The notes: generated by a model from the letters alone, not told the origin. Numbered from the stretch's first letter, positions 52,806-61,706 are shown. The stretch: DNA of 64,000 nt from Candidatus Villigracilis affinis (GCA_016718275.1 JADKEA010000019.1:496001-560000), one strand, 5' to 3'. A program made the numbers and translations.

Positions 52806-52853
52806 CAGAGACACAGGGACACGGAGGTAACTTCTCTGTGACTTGTGTCTCTG
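52806..52853. repeat. Palindromic repeat after tRNA-Pro
   Basis: CAGAGACACA (52806-52815) and TGTGTCTCTG (52844-52853) are perfect 10-bp arms, related in wording to the repeat at 44945. It may double as a terminator for the tRNA, but no strong T-run follows. Confidence 0.55.
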
Positions 52854-52897
52854 TAAATTTAACCCGCGTGTGTTAAAATTACTCAAAAGGAACTCCC

Positions 52898-53200
52898 ATG
52901 GCAAAAAAGATAGATGGTGTGATCGAAGCAGTTCGCTATAAAAACGGACAGATCGTGCTTGTGCGTGCCTATGAACGGCGCGGCCCGACATTTTCAGATC
53001 GTGTTTTGCTGGAACGCAAAACGCTTTTGGAACGATTGAAAAAGGGCCAGCAATATATTACCGGCTCGCGTGAGGAGTTGCTTGCCAGTACGTTCAAAAA
53101 CGGCAAGTCTGTATTGCTTGTCACCCAGGATGGACATGACCTGCTTGCCACGAATGCAAATGCCACCCGTGACGAGCTTGAGGATGCACCTCTTTTCTAA
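52898..53200 (+). CDS. Small protein of unknown function
   Basis: A 100-aa soluble, basic protein that I do not recognise. It begins MAKKIDGVIEAVRYKNGQ, has a beta-rich N-terminus and a helical middle (LLERKTLLERLKKG). AAGGAA precedes the ATG. It is followed 12 nt later by the NERD-like gene and probably shares its transcript. Confidence 0.75.
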   Translation: MAKKIDGVIEAVRYKNGQIVLVRAYERRGPTFSDRVLLERKTLLERLKKGQQYITGSREELLASTFKNGKSVLLVTQDGHDLLATNANATRDELEDAPLF

Positions 53201-53212
53201 AAGTGGATTTCA

Positions 53213-54130
53213 ATGAAGATCATTGATAAGACTCCGTTACAAGATGCCAGTGGAAATATCAACCCGATTGCCCGTGTTCAGGGAACACTGAAATATGGGT
53301 TGAGTTGGTTTGCCGAGCTGGAGGCCCAAAAGGCGGTGATCACCCAATTGGATCGCCTGCTCGAGAAGGGCTTTGTGCTGATCCGTAATTTCACATTGCC
53401 GAATAGTGAGATCGTGATCCCTATCATTTTGATCGGCGCGGGGGGAATCTGGGTCATTTATGTAACGAAGGAAAAGGGAAGTTTCGAAGCGAAGGGCGAT
53501 CAGTGGAATACGCTCGATAACAATGGACGTGCCCAGCCCGCCCCGATCAATTTCATCGGCCGTGTTGCGCAATTGACCACCGCTTTGCAGAAGTACCTGA
53601 AGATCCAAAAAATCGAACTGCCCAGCCCACTCGAAGCGGTATTGATCGCCGCCGACCCCGGCGCGCAGATCGAATCTGTGCGGCCGATTGCGCGCGTGGT
53701 GCGCAGCGATGCGATCAAGCAATTCGCAACCTCGCTTTTGCAGGCACGTCCCGTCTGGCGTACCGATTTTATTCACGAACTTGCCGACCGCATCATCGAT
53801 CCCACCCCGCCCGCTGAATTGGAACCTGTCAAATCAGGTTCGCCTGAGTCTGGGCTGCGCTCGCAAGGCGGCTTTGATGAATCAGCGCAGGGATTTAACG
53901 CAAATGATCTCGGCTTTGATTTTGAAGACGGCACAGCACAACCTGCTTCACAGAATTCAAACATACCCAACCCGCAACAGCCTCTTCCAGCCTCGCGCTC
54001 AAAACCTGCGGCGCCGAAAAAGGGTCTGATGGGTTTGGGGAATACACAAATTGTTTTGCTGGCTGGTATGTTGATCGTGGAATGCTGTGTCCTGATCGGA
54101 TTCGGCGTCCTTCTTTACACCAGCCTATAA
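53213..54130 (+). CDS. NERD-like membrane-anchored protein
   Basis: A 305-aa protein. Residues about 40-190 follow the pattern of a nuclease-related (NERD) domain: VLIRNFTLPNSEIVIPIILI, GGIWVIYVTKEKGSFEAKGD, but the metal-binding Asp of the usual D-h-h motif appears to be replaced by a hydrophobic residue, so nuclease activity is doubtful. A low-complexity linker precedes one C-terminal TM helix (IVLLAGMLIVECCVLIGFGV), so the domain lies in the cytoplasm or outside depending on topology. Function unknown. Confidence 0.6.
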   Translation: MKIIDKTPLQDASGNINPIARVQGTLKYGLSWFAELEAQKAVITQLDRLLEKGFVLIRNFTLPNSEIVIPIILIGAGGIWVIYVTKEKGSFEAKGDQWNTLDNNGRAQPAPINFIGRVAQLTTALQKYLKIQKIELPSPLEAVLIAADPGAQIESVRPIARVVRSDAIKQFATSLLQARPVWRTDFIHELADRIIDPTPPAELEPVKSGSPESGLRSQGGFDESAQGFNANDLGFDFEDGTAQPASQNSNIPNPQQPLPASRSKPAAPKKGLMGLGNTQIVLLAGMLIVECCVLIGFGVLLYTSL

Positions 54131-54136
54131 ATTACT

Positions 54137-54868
54137 TTGACAACTCCCTTTCTGTCCATCATTATCCCGGCTTATAACGAAGAGAGCCGCCTGCCTCGTA
54201 CTCTGGAGCGGGTCTTTGTGTTCCTTAAAACACAACCCTTTTCCTCGGAGATCATTGTCGTGGAGAATGGAAGTTCCGACCGTACACTGGAAGTAGCGCA
54301 CGAGTTTTCAGAACACCATCCCAACATGAACATCATCCGCGAAGAGAAGCGCGGCAAAGGAAATGCGGTGCGGCGCGGTATGTTGGAAGCGCGCGGCGAA
54401 TATCGGTTTATCTGCGACGCCGATCTTTCCATGCCTATTGAAGAGGTTCAAAAATTCCTTCCGCCCGCGATCGAAGATTTCGATCTTGCGATCGGGTCGC
54501 GCGAAGCACCGGGAGCCATTCGCTACAACGAACCCTCCTACCGTCACTGGGGTGGACGCGCCATCAACCTGCTTATTCGCCTGTTGATCCTGCCTGGCTT
54601 GAACGATACCCAATGCGGCTTTAAATGTTTTCGCGCCGATGTGGTCGAAGATCTTTTTCCGCGCCAGACGTTGATGGGCTGGTCTTTCGATATCGAACTC
54701 CTTTATCTTGCGCGTCGAAAACGACTGCGCATCAAGGAAATCCCCATCCATTGGTATTTCGATCCCGATAGCAAGGTAAGCGCCGTGCGCGATGCCCTGC
54801 GCATGATCGGCGACATTTTCCAAATTCACTTAAACTCGGCGCGCGGCCGCTATGATCTCAAGCCCTGA
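54137..54868 (+). CDS. Family 2 glycosyltransferase (DPM1-like), TTG start
   Basis: A 243-aa GT-A enzyme: LSIIIPAYNEESRLP, VVENGSSDRT, the metal-binding CDADLSMP and the acceptor-side GWSFDIELLYLAR are typical of dolichol-phosphate-mannose-synthase-like transferases that load sugars onto polyprenyl phosphate. The only start giving the complete N-terminus is TTG 54137; no ATG is in frame before the domain and no clear ribosome site is seen. It starts 6 nt after the NERD-like gene. Confidence 0.88.
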   Translation: MTTPFLSIIIPAYNEESRLPRTLERVFVFLKTQPFSSEIIVVENGSSDRTLEVAHEFSEHHPNMNIIREEKRGKGNAVRRGMLEARGEYRFICDADLSMPIEEVQKFLPPAIEDFDLAIGSREAPGAIRYNEPSYRHWGGRAINLLIRLLILPGLNDTQCGFKCFRADVVEDLFPRQTLMGWSFDIELLYLARRKRLRIKEIPIHWYFDPDSKVSAVRDALRMIGDIFQIHLNSARGRYDLKP

Positions 54869-55469
54869 CCTTTCACATGAACAGGAATTATGGCCTGCCT
54901 ATAAATACATTGCTGGATTGGATGAAGCCGGGCGCGGTGCACTCGCTGGACCGGTCTGCGTTGGTGCAGTGATCCTGTCCGATGACGACCCGCATCTGAC
55001 TCAAACCTTGAGCGGGGTCCATGATTCCAAACAGTTGACTCCCCGTAAACGCCACCAACTTACACCGCGCATCAAAGAAACCGCCCTCACCTGGGGCATC
55101 GGCCTCGCCTCGGCTGATGAGATCGATGAACTGGGAATTGTCCCTGCCACACGGCTGGCCGCTAATCGCGCAATTGAAGCACTTTCCATCTTTCCTGAAT
55201 TCCTATTAACCGATTTTCGTCTTGAACTCCCCGAACTGGGCGTTTCACAGGCCGCACTCGTCAAGGGCGACCAGCGTTCCTTGAGCATCGCTGCCGCATC
55301 CATCCTCGCAAAGACCGCCCGCGATGACTTGATGCGCGAACTTGATTCCCAATACCCCAACTACAGGCTGGGGATTCACAAGGGATATGGAACCTTGTCC
55401 CATCGCAGGGCGATCATACAGCTTGGCTTTTCCCCCATTCACCGCAAAACATTTCAATTAAAAAAATAA
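54852..55469 (+). CDS. rnhB: Ribonuclease HII
   Basis: A 205-aa type 2 RNase H that removes ribonucleotides and RNA primers from RNA-DNA hybrids. Active-site motifs: IAGLDEAGRGALAGPV (first Asp-Glu), LLTDF (third Asp), and the GxxKAD-like SIAAASILAKTARD and YPNYRLGIHKGYGT. It overlaps the glycosyltransferase by 17 nt. Confidence 0.95.
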   Translation: MISSPDLSHEQELWPAYKYIAGLDEAGRGALAGPVCVGAVILSDDDPHLTQTLSGVHDSKQLTPRKRHQLTPRIKETALTWGIGLASADEIDELGIVPATRLAANRAIEALSIFPEFLLTDFRLELPELGVSQAALVKGDQRSLSIAAASILAKTARDDLMRELDSQYPNYRLGIHKGYGTLSHRRAIIQLGFSPIHRKTFQLKK

Positions 55470-55506
55470 ACTCCAAAATCACCAGATTTTGGAGTTTATT
55501 TTTTTG
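55463..55506. terminator. Bidirectional terminator between rnhB and the LysM gene
   Basis: Perfect 16-bp arms (55465-55480 and 55485-55500) with a 4-nt loop and T-runs on both strands, overlapping the rnhB stop. Confidence 0.93.
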
Positions 55507-55513
55507 TTTCAGA

Positions 55514-56353
55514 TTATTTCAAGATGCCGCTTCCACCGGCCAATTTGCTTTCAGGCTTGCCTGACTTCCATGCATAATAGCCAAGCCCTGCGCCGCCCAA
55601 CAGAAGCAGGCCTCCGATAATGCCGAATATGGGGGATGTCCCTGAATCGGCTTGGTCGGCTGCGCCTGGATCCACCACTACATCTTTCCTTTGCACGCCG
55701 AATGGTACTTCGGCACGGTCGCCAGCATTGACATCCAGTGAATAGTTCAGGTCCACGGTGGGATTATAGTTATCTGGAATACCCACGGTGATGTTGTAAT
55801 TGCCTTCGGGGACATCCAGAAAGCAAATGCCCTGATATACATCAGGATCGGCAGGGATAAATGTCTCTTGTGCTGCGGAATACTCGCCGTTATTTTCCGT
55901 CACACTGACCGCTCCCCCGGCAACGGCAGGTTCGGTTTCCTGGCGGAGTGCATCACCGTTGGTGTCTTCGAAGAGCAGGACGCATATTTCAGTTGTACCA
56001 GTGAACGGCGTGGGGGTGACCGTGGGAGGGAGAGGCGTGGGGGAGGGACCTGCTGTTGGTGTTCCCACGATCGAAACGATACTAATCAGTAATTCCTGTC
56101 CCTCGGTCAGGCTGCAATTTTCATCCAACTCTTTGTTCAACTGGCGGAGTTGTTCGATGGTAATCCCATGCAAAGCAGCCACACGGAAACAGTTATCGCC
56201 TGCTTTTACAATATAAAGGATACGACCATCGATAAGCGGAGTAGCAGTGGGGTCGGTTTGTTGCATGTTGGGGGCAGCATTTGCGGGCAGCCACAGGCCG
56301 AACAAAACCAAGCAGGTTAATGTGAATAAGATAAATAAGCGCTTTGGATTCAT
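55514..56353 (-). CDS. LysM and SdrD/Cna-B-like surface protein
   Basis: A 279-aa exported protein. Signal peptide (MNPKRLFILFTLTCLVLFGL... cut near ANAA), a LysM domain (YIVKAGDNCFRVAALHGITI; about 45-95), a Thr/Pro linker, a Cna-B/SdrD-like beta-sandwich (FEDTNGDALRQETEPAVAGG), and a C-terminal TM helix (IFGIIGGLLLLGGAGLGYYA) with a short positive tail. No LPxTG motif. LysM suggests binding to peptidoglycan, fitting the envelope cluster that follows on the same strand. Confidence 0.85.
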   Translation of the reverse strand: MNPKRLFILFTLTCLVLFGLWLPANAAPNMQQTDPTATPLIDGRILYIVKAGDNCFRVAALHGITIEQLRQLNKELDENCSLTEGQELLISIVSIVGTPTAGPSPTPLPPTVTPTPFTGTTEICVLLFEDTNGDALRQETEPAVAGGAVSVTENNGEYSAAQETFIPADPDVYQGICFLDVPEGNYNITVGIPDNYNPTVDLNYSLDVNAGDRAEVPFGVQRKDVVVDPGAADQADSGTSPIFGIIGGLLLLGGAGLGYYAWKSGKPESKLAGGSGILK

Positions 56354-56543
56354 GCGCAAAATTATATCAGGCATTGTGTACCCGCGCTTCGGCTGTGAGA
56401 AGAAAAATCCTTTGTCTCTACTTTTGGCGCAAAGCCTTCATTCTAAGCAGAGTAAGTGTTCGTTGAGCGAAGGGCTCGGGAGGCAAGTGCTGGAAAAGCG
56501 AGGTAGGACCGGGCCCAAAAACTGTGTAACATCGGTTAATAAA

Positions 56544-56576
56544 AATCTTCGGAAGTCATTGAGACTTCCGAAGATT
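56544..56576 (-). terminator. Terminator of the L,D-transpeptidase cluster
   Basis: AATCTTCGGAAGTC (56544-56557) and its complement (56563-56576); on minus a short U-run follows. It lies after the last gene of the minus-strand cluster. Confidence 0.85.
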
Positions 56577-56589
56577 GAAAGTGAAAATT

Positions 56590-57009
56590 TTATTCGTCGC
56601 CGCCTGCGCTGCCGGGTTGTTCCACCCGCACCAGTTCACCGTGGTAGTTGATGACCACTTTGAAACCCATCATACCGAGATAGGCGCGCATATCTTCGGG
56701 GATGCCGGTCTGCATCAGCGTATCGAATTGTTTGTCGATATTCTTCAACTGCTGTTCGATGATCGCTTTGGAGAAAGGATCTTCCTGGCCGAGCATTTTG
56801 GCGGTCTGTTCCGAAAGGATGTCTTCACTGCCTTTCATCATTTCCGCCATTTGAGCGAGCACGGCGCGGTCGATCTGTTCAGCAGGGATGTGACGACGGA
56901 ATCCCGCATCATCGACTACGTAGCAGGGTTCGCTCCCGATAAACGAGCTTTCTGCGGGGCGCCCATCTTCATCTATGACGAGTCCGGCGAAAAGAGGCTG
57001 ATTGGGCAT
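56590..57009 (-). CDS. Protein of unknown function in the envelope cluster
   Basis: A 139-aa soluble, acidic protein. N-terminus PLFAGLVIDEDGRPAESSF, then YVVDDAGFRRHIPAEQIDR and a helical segment; C-terminus GFKVVINYHGELVRVEQPG is beta-rich. No signal peptide. I do not recognise it. The start at 57009 follows the LURP-one-like gene by 7 nt, so they are likely co-transcribed. Confidence 0.7.
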   Translation of the reverse strand: MPNQPLFAGLVIDEDGRPAESSFIGSEPCYVVDDAGFRRHIPAEQIDRAVLAQMAEMMKGSEDILSEQTAKMLGQEDPFSKAIIEQQLKNIDKQFDTLMQTGIPEDMRAYLGMMGFKVVINYHGELVRVEQPGSAGGDE

Positions 57010-57016
57010 GGGAGAA

Positions 57017-57592
57017 TTAACCCTGCCTGCCTTCAACTGCGGCGAGGAGGATTCCTGCGGCAAGCCCCATGCGACGATCCAGCAGGCGGCCAATATCCAT
57101 GCTGAAATCCAGGTTCAATTCGTAGGTGAAGGGATTGAAATTCTGTTTGAGGTCAGCCACGCGGTTCGTGCCGAGGGTGATATCGTAGTTTTGCGGGATG
57201 AGGTTGCTCAGGAAGCGGCGCAGCAAAGCCATGCCCATGCTGTCTTCGAAGAGTTTTCCGATGAGGTTGTCGCCCACATCGAGGATCTCCCACTCATCGC
57301 GCAAAATGGATGCGAGTCCTTTGCGGCGGAGTGCACCGACCTTTTGACCGGTGGCGCTGTCAACGACATCGTAGGCAGCGGAGAAATCAATGATCTGACG
57401 GGCTTTGATCATCAACACTTCCTGTGTTTTGCTTTCATCCGAATATACGCGGATATCTTCGCGGATCTTGAACATTTTTTGCTCGCTGTACAACACCAGT
57501 CTGTTGCTCGGATCGAAGAAGCGGAATTTTCCAGCCAGCGCAAAGACCTGACGCTTGAGCAGATATTGATTGAATTGAAATGCGGGATTCAT
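57017..57592 (-). CDS. LURP-one-related/scramblase-like (tubby-fold) protein
   Basis: A 191-aa protein with the LOR/scramblase pattern: N-terminal KRQVFALAGKFRFFDPSN, LFKIREDIRVYSDESK, and a beta-strand series with RKGLASILRDEWEILD and GKLFEDSMGMALLRR; the C-terminus holds one hydrophobic helix (MGLAAGILLAAVEG), typical of this fold. Such proteins bind lipids or act at membranes; function unknown here. AGGAG precedes the ATG. It follows LDT1 by 30 nt. Confidence 0.75.
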   Translation of the reverse strand: MNPAFQFNQYLLKRQVFALAGKFRFFDPSNRLVLYSEQKMFKIREDIRVYSDESKTQEVLMIKARQIIDFSAAYDVVDSATGQKVGALRRKGLASILRDEWEILDVGDNLIGKLFEDSMGMALLRRFLSNLIPQNYDITLGTNRVADLKQNFNPFTYELNLDFSMDIGRLLDRRMGLAAGILLAAVEGRQG

Positions 57593-57622
57593 AATTAGCT
57601 CCTGATATTAACCAAAATAAAA

Positions 57623-58648
57623 TTAAACGATTTGAACGCGGGTTCCTTCACCCGGCACGTGCAGGTAATCTTCACTGGGGGCGAGGTTGGGTCGGCTCCA
57701 GCGATATACCCATTTTGCATCTTCTGAAGGCAGGTTTACGCAGCCATGACTGCGCGGACGACCATAATCATTGTGCCAGTAGGTCCCGTGAAAAGCATTG
57801 CCATAGCCTGTAAAGAAGGTACACCACGGCACGCCGGGCAGATCATAGTAATTCTTGATTCCTTCCTCGTCCTGATTCGTCATATGGACGGATGGGCCTT
57901 TATGATAAGTGAGGAATTCACCCGTTGGGGTGCGTGTACCTTTTGATCCGCTGGAACAACGCGATTGGAATACCATGGTGCTTCCTTCAAAGGCGGTGAC
58001 CATTTGCGCGCCGAGGTCTACGTGGATCAGTTTTTCGGATTCGGGCACATCCGGTGAAAGCAGGGTCAATTCTTCGTTGGGGATCAGGCGCAGGTTGTAA
58101 TGCGGTACGTAGAAGGATTTCTTGATGTGGTTGTCGAAGATCTCGTACCAGATGCTTTTCTCTTCACGCGTCACGACGACTTTCTTCACCCAATGGGTGC
58201 TGCCATAATACAAACGATATCCGTTCTTGGCATACGTAAATGGGATCAGACGGGTTTCGCTCATCGGTACAACGATCTCGCCGAGCTGGCCTTCTGCTGG
58301 GATCTCGTACACAGGCTTTTGGAGTCTGGTTTCCACGGGTTGCAGCCAGCCGGAGTAGGTGTAACCACCGTCCAATTGATACCAGGCTTTGTTAAAGGGA
58401 TTGCCTTCATCGCCTTCCACTTCGGCTCTGAGTTCGACCACTTGATCGATGCCGTAAAGATGCAGTTCCTTTGCTTTGAATGACGGTGCATCGTAAAGCG
58501 GAACGCCGCTCCAGGTGATGCGTCCCTGCGAGGAGGGGGGAGCGGCCAAGGCACGGTCAATGCCCATTTCGGAGAGAGCCAGCGCGAGTGCGCCAGAAGC
58601 GGACAGTTTCAAAAAGTCGCGGCGGGAAAGGTTAAGTTTGTTCATCAT
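57623..58648 (-). CDS. TAT-exported L,D-transpeptidase (YkuD), paralogue 1
   Basis: A 341-aa enzyme. Twin-arginine signal SRRDFLKLSASGALALALS (8-26), two SH3b-like modules (ITWSGVPLYDAPSFKAKEL; GYRLYYGSTHWVKKVVV) and a C-terminal YkuD domain with HGTYWHNDYG and RPRSHGCVNL, catalytic Cys in SHGC. It would form 3-3 crosslinks in peptidoglycan or attach proteins to it. TAT export of an L,D-transpeptidase is unusual but shared with its neighbour, paralogue 2. Confidence 0.92.
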   Translation of the reverse strand: MMNKLNLSRRDFLKLSASGALALALSEMGIDRALAAPPSSQGRITWSGVPLYDAPSFKAKELHLYGIDQVVELRAEVEGDEGNPFNKAWYQLDGGYTYSGWLQPVETRLQKPVYEIPAEGQLGEIVVPMSETRLIPFTYAKNGYRLYYGSTHWVKKVVVTREEKSIWYEIFDNHIKKSFYVPHYNLRLIPNEELTLLSPDVPESEKLIHVDLGAQMVTAFEGSTMVFQSRCSSGSKGTRTPTGEFLTYHKGPSVHMTNQDEEGIKNYYDLPGVPWCTFFTGYGNAFHGTYWHNDYGRPRSHGCVNLPSEDAKWVYRWSRPNLAPSEDYLHVPGEGTRVQIV

Positions 58649-58680
58649 TATTTTTTGCAGACGATTTTCCAGTCATATTC

Positions 58681-59700
58681 TTACAGGACGATTTCCACTT
58701 TGGTGCCCACGCCGCCGAAGGAAAATTCCTTGTTCATGGAAACCTGCGGTGCGGACCAGCGGTACAGCCACTTCGCGGTTGACATGGAGAGGTTGATACA
58801 GCCGTGCGAACGCGGGCGGCCGAAGTCATTGTGCCAGAAGGTGCCGTGGAACGAAATGCCCCCTTCGGTTATGTATTGCACCCAGGGAACGCCGGGCAGG
58901 TCGAAGCCGCTCGCGGCGATATCGCCTGCGGCCATGTGGCGTGATGGACGTTTGTAGTAGGTGATGAATGCGCCCTGCGGGGTGGTGTAGGTGCCCACAC
59001 GGAAGATGCCGCCCGTGGATACCGCTGCGACGAATATGGGCAGGTCGTTTTCATAGGCGACGAGCATTTGCTCATCCAATTGCACCTGGATCTTTTTTTT
59101 GTCTACATCAGGGGAGATGGGAGCGAGTTCGGCTTCGCTCATGGGGCGCATGTGTTCGGCGCGGGCGTAATACAGTTTGTCGAATTTGTCGTCGCGGACC
59201 TGATACCAGACCTGACCATCTTCCGCAGTGACGACGGCCTTCGCCCAGTGGGTGGTTTCGTAATACATGCGGTAAGCCACTTTGGATGTTTTATCGGGCG
59301 CTTCGTAGGCATCAGTGTAGGGCACGCTGATCTCGGTGAGTATACCGTCTTTGGGAAGGTTCAATTGCGGCGCGTTGAGCAGGGTGCGCACGGGTTGAAT
59401 ATTGCCCGAATAAACATAGCCTTCCTTGCCGATCTCGTACCATACGCGGTTGTGCGAGTTGACATCGTCGCTGATGACGGCATTGGTGATGTTGAGCAAT
59501 TTATCGCGGTGACAAAAGGTGACTTGTGTGGCTTCGGTGGATGGCTTGTCGTACATCCAGACCATGCGCGTGGTGACACGTCCCTGCACGGTGGCAAAGG
59601 GATCGTCAAAATGAAAATTGAGCGGAGGGGTCAACAAACCAGCAAGACCCAATCCGCCCAGTTTTAGAAAATCACGTCGCGATATTTTGGATGACTTCAT
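58681..59700 (-). CDS. TAT-exported L,D-transpeptidase (YkuD), paralogue 2
   Basis: A 339-aa paralogue of the preceding enzyme. Twin-arginine signal SRRDFLKLGGLGLAGLLT (7-24), two SH3b-like modules (TRMVWMYDKPSTEATQV; YRMYYETTHWAKAVV), YkuD domain with FHGTFWHNDFG and RPRSHGCINL. Same length and architecture as paralogue 1 suggest a tandem duplication. Confidence 0.92.
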   Translation of the reverse strand: MKSSKISRRDFLKLGGLGLAGLLTPPLNFHFDDPFATVQGRVTTRMVWMYDKPSTEATQVTFCHRDKLLNITNAVISDDVNSHNRVWYEIGKEGYVYSGNIQPVRTLLNAPQLNLPKDGILTEISVPYTDAYEAPDKTSKVAYRMYYETTHWAKAVVTAEDGQVWYQVRDDKFDKLYYARAEHMRPMSEAELAPISPDVDKKKIQVQLDEQMLVAYENDLPIFVAAVSTGGIFRVGTYTTPQGAFITYYKRPSRHMAAGDIAASGFDLPGVPWVQYITEGGISFHGTFWHNDFGRPRSHGCINLSMSTAKWLYRWSAPQVSMNKEFSFGGVGTKVEIVL

Positions 59701-59714
59701 TTATTAATGATTGG

Positions 59715-59801
59715 GTGCGTCGCACCAAACGGGTGAGATTTTTCTCTTAATCAGTGGAATCTAACGGGTTGATTTATCTTATTGATTAAGGTGCGACGCA
59801 C
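59715..59801. mobile_element. MITE-like element, copy 2 (87 bp)
   Basis: Ends GTGCGTCGCACC (59715-59726) and GGTGCGACGCAC (59790-59801). From the left end it matches the reverse complement of copy 1 (CGCACCANACGGGTG, GAGATTT, TTAATCAG). It lies between LDT2 and LDT3 genes, splitting the cluster. Confidence 0.75.
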
Positions 59802-59816
59802 TCTATTTTTGAGGAT

Positions 59817-60791
59817 CTAATAATGCACATTCACCACCGTCCCTACTGACGAGAAGTTATACAACCACTCGGCATCGGGGATGGTGAGGTTGACACAGCC
59901 GTGACTCATGGGCGTGCCGAAGTTGTTATGCCAATACGTGCCATGCAATCCATAGCTGCCGTAGAAATACATAATGTAGGGGACATCGGGCAGGTAATAC
60001 CCAGGTCCAGACATTGCGGCGGAGCGCAGCTTGACCCAGACCTTGTATTTGCCTGTCACAGTGGGGGTTTGCCAGGTACCCGTGGAAACGACAAATGAAT
60101 TCACCAGCGTATCGCCTGCATAGGCATAGACACGCTGCTGCGAAAGGTCAACATCGATCCAGTGTTCGCCGCCGTTATCTGTGCCGATCGAAACAGGGAC
60201 ATTCGCAACGGCGGTCGGGGCGGTGTATTCGGGCGTGGGGGTATCTGCAACGATCTCGGCCAGCACGGTTCCAGACTCGCTGCTTGTTTCGGGTTGAGCC
60301 GCTGCCTGTTCGGCAGGCGGAACATCTGTCGGCGCGGTGACGACCGCGGCTTCGGCGCTGGTGTTCTCTGCTGGGACGATTGCCACTTCAAGGGTGGGTT
60401 CAACGATCGGCGCAACGACTTGCGGCTGCGGTTCCTGCACCGTGTTTTCCACGGGCAGCGCTGGGAGTGTGGCGGTGGGCATCGCAACTTCAATCAACGG
60501 TTGCTGCACAACTGCGGAGGATGGCTTGGCAATACTTACCTGAGCAAAGGGCTGCCGCACAGGCTGGGCCGGCTGAACCGACGGCGCGCTATTTAGAATC
60601 GATGCAAGTACGGGCGAGTTGATCGCCGACCATGCCGCGAATGCAAAAACTGTGCAGCCCACCAGGACGAGGAGGATGGGAAGCAACAGACCGCGTTTCT
60701 TTTTTCCGCTTCCTGCGTTGACCTTGGCCTGCTTCTGTTTCTCCGGGCTGGGGCGGCCGTTTGAGTTGTTGGTTGGTAAGCGATTGTTCAT
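59817..60791 (-). CDS. Membrane-anchored L,D-transpeptidase (YkuD), paralogue 3
   Basis: A 324-aa protein. Basic N-terminus, one TM helix (about 33-55, GLLLPILLVLVGCTVFAFAA), a long Pro/Ala/Thr/Glu-rich linker, then YkuD with HGTYWHNNFG and MSHGCVNL. It has no SH3b modules and no TAT signal. AAGGTG precedes the ATG. Function as for the other paralogues. Confidence 0.92.
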   Translation of the reverse strand: MNNRLPTNNSNGRPSPEKQKQAKVNAGSGKKKRGLLLPILLVLVGCTVFAFAAWSAINSPVLASILNSAPSVQPAQPVRQPFAQVSIAKPSSAVVQQPLIEVAMPTATLPALPVENTVQEPQPQVVAPIVEPTLEVAIVPAENTSAEAAVVTAPTDVPPAEQAAAQPETSSESGTVLAEIVADTPTPEYTAPTAVANVPVSIGTDNGGEHWIDVDLSQQRVYAYAGDTLVNSFVVSTGTWQTPTVTGKYKVWVKLRSAAMSGPGYYLPDVPYIMYFYGSYGLHGTYWHNNFGTPMSHGCVNLTIPDAEWLYNFSSVGTVVNVHY

Positions 60792-60944
60792 GGGTCACCT
60801 TCAATAAATAAAACGATTCTCTCAAAAAAACATTGGGACAATGCGAGCGGAGTGACGAGTGATTTCCGAGAAACGCCATCCTTTGGCTTTTTCAGGATGG
60901 GACAATTGAATTATACGCCTTCGACGTGCGAAACGATTCGTTTT

Positions 60945-61706
60945 TTACCATTGAATATCCACTGGGGTGCCGACATCGGCCCAGTCGTAGAGCAGTTGAG
61001 ATTCGTAGCTGCCGAGCACCACACAGCCGTAGGAGATGGGAATGCCGAGATAGCCAGACCATAAGGTCGCGCCGTTCGAGAGGATCGGCAGGGCGTGGAT
61101 TCCGTTTTCGAGGCTGCCCGCCCAGTAGATGCCGAGCCAGTTGGGCATCCAGATATCCCAGGTGGCGCCGTAGGCATTGGGAATTTTGTCGAGCACGCTG
61201 AACGAGCCGACGCGGGTGGCGTTGTTCATGCCTGTGGATGAGACAAAACTGTATACCAGCATGTCGCCTTCATAGACGTACATGTGCTGTTCTGAGATGT
61301 CAACGAGGATGTATTTGTTCCCACCATATCCCGGGGCGGAAATTTCAATCGGTTGTGTAACAGGCGCGGGGTAGTCAATGACCGCTGCCTCCTCCACGAT
61401 CTCGGCAATGACCATCGCTTCAGTCGTCGCTGTGGATTCGGCAGTCGGTGCGGATTCCAAAGTTAAAGTTGGGGAAGCGGTTGGCAGGTCGGTGGGCGCG
61501 GCGGTGGTGACGGTGTAAGTAGGCTTTGCGATCTGCGCGAAGGCAAAGGCTTGTGCGCGGACGGTTGGGGTGGGGGGCGTCGTCAGGCCGAGTGCGGGGG
61601 AGTTGGTTGCCGTCCATGCTGCGGCGAGGGCCACCAGAGCGATCAAGACGAAGATCGAAATGGGAATCAGCAAACTGCGTCGCGGGAGGGCGGGGGATTT
61701 TTTCAT
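60945..61706 (-). CDS. YkuD-like protein with altered active-site motif, paralogue 4
   Basis: A 253-aa protein. TM helix (LLIPISIFVLIALVALAAAW), Thr/Pro linker, YkuD-like domain. The catalytic motif is changed: PISYGCVVL in place of SHGC(V/I)N, so the Cys is kept but the His and Asn are not; an upstream His remains in NGIHALP. It may be a divergent or inactive transpeptidase. Its ATG overlaps the amidase stop (61703-61706, ATGA). Confidence 0.85.
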   Translation of the reverse strand: MKKSPALPRRSLLIPISIFVLIALVALAAAWTATNSPALGLTTPPTPTVRAQAFAFAQIAKPTYTVTTAAPTDLPTASPTLTLESAPTAESTATTEAMVIAEIVEEAAVIDYPAPVTQPIEISAPGYGGNKYILVDISEQHMYVYEGDMLVYSFVSSTGMNNATRVGSFSVLDKIPNAYGATWDIWMPNWLGIYWAGSLENGIHALPILSNGATLWSGYLGIPISYGCVVLGSYESQLLYDWADVGTPVDIQW

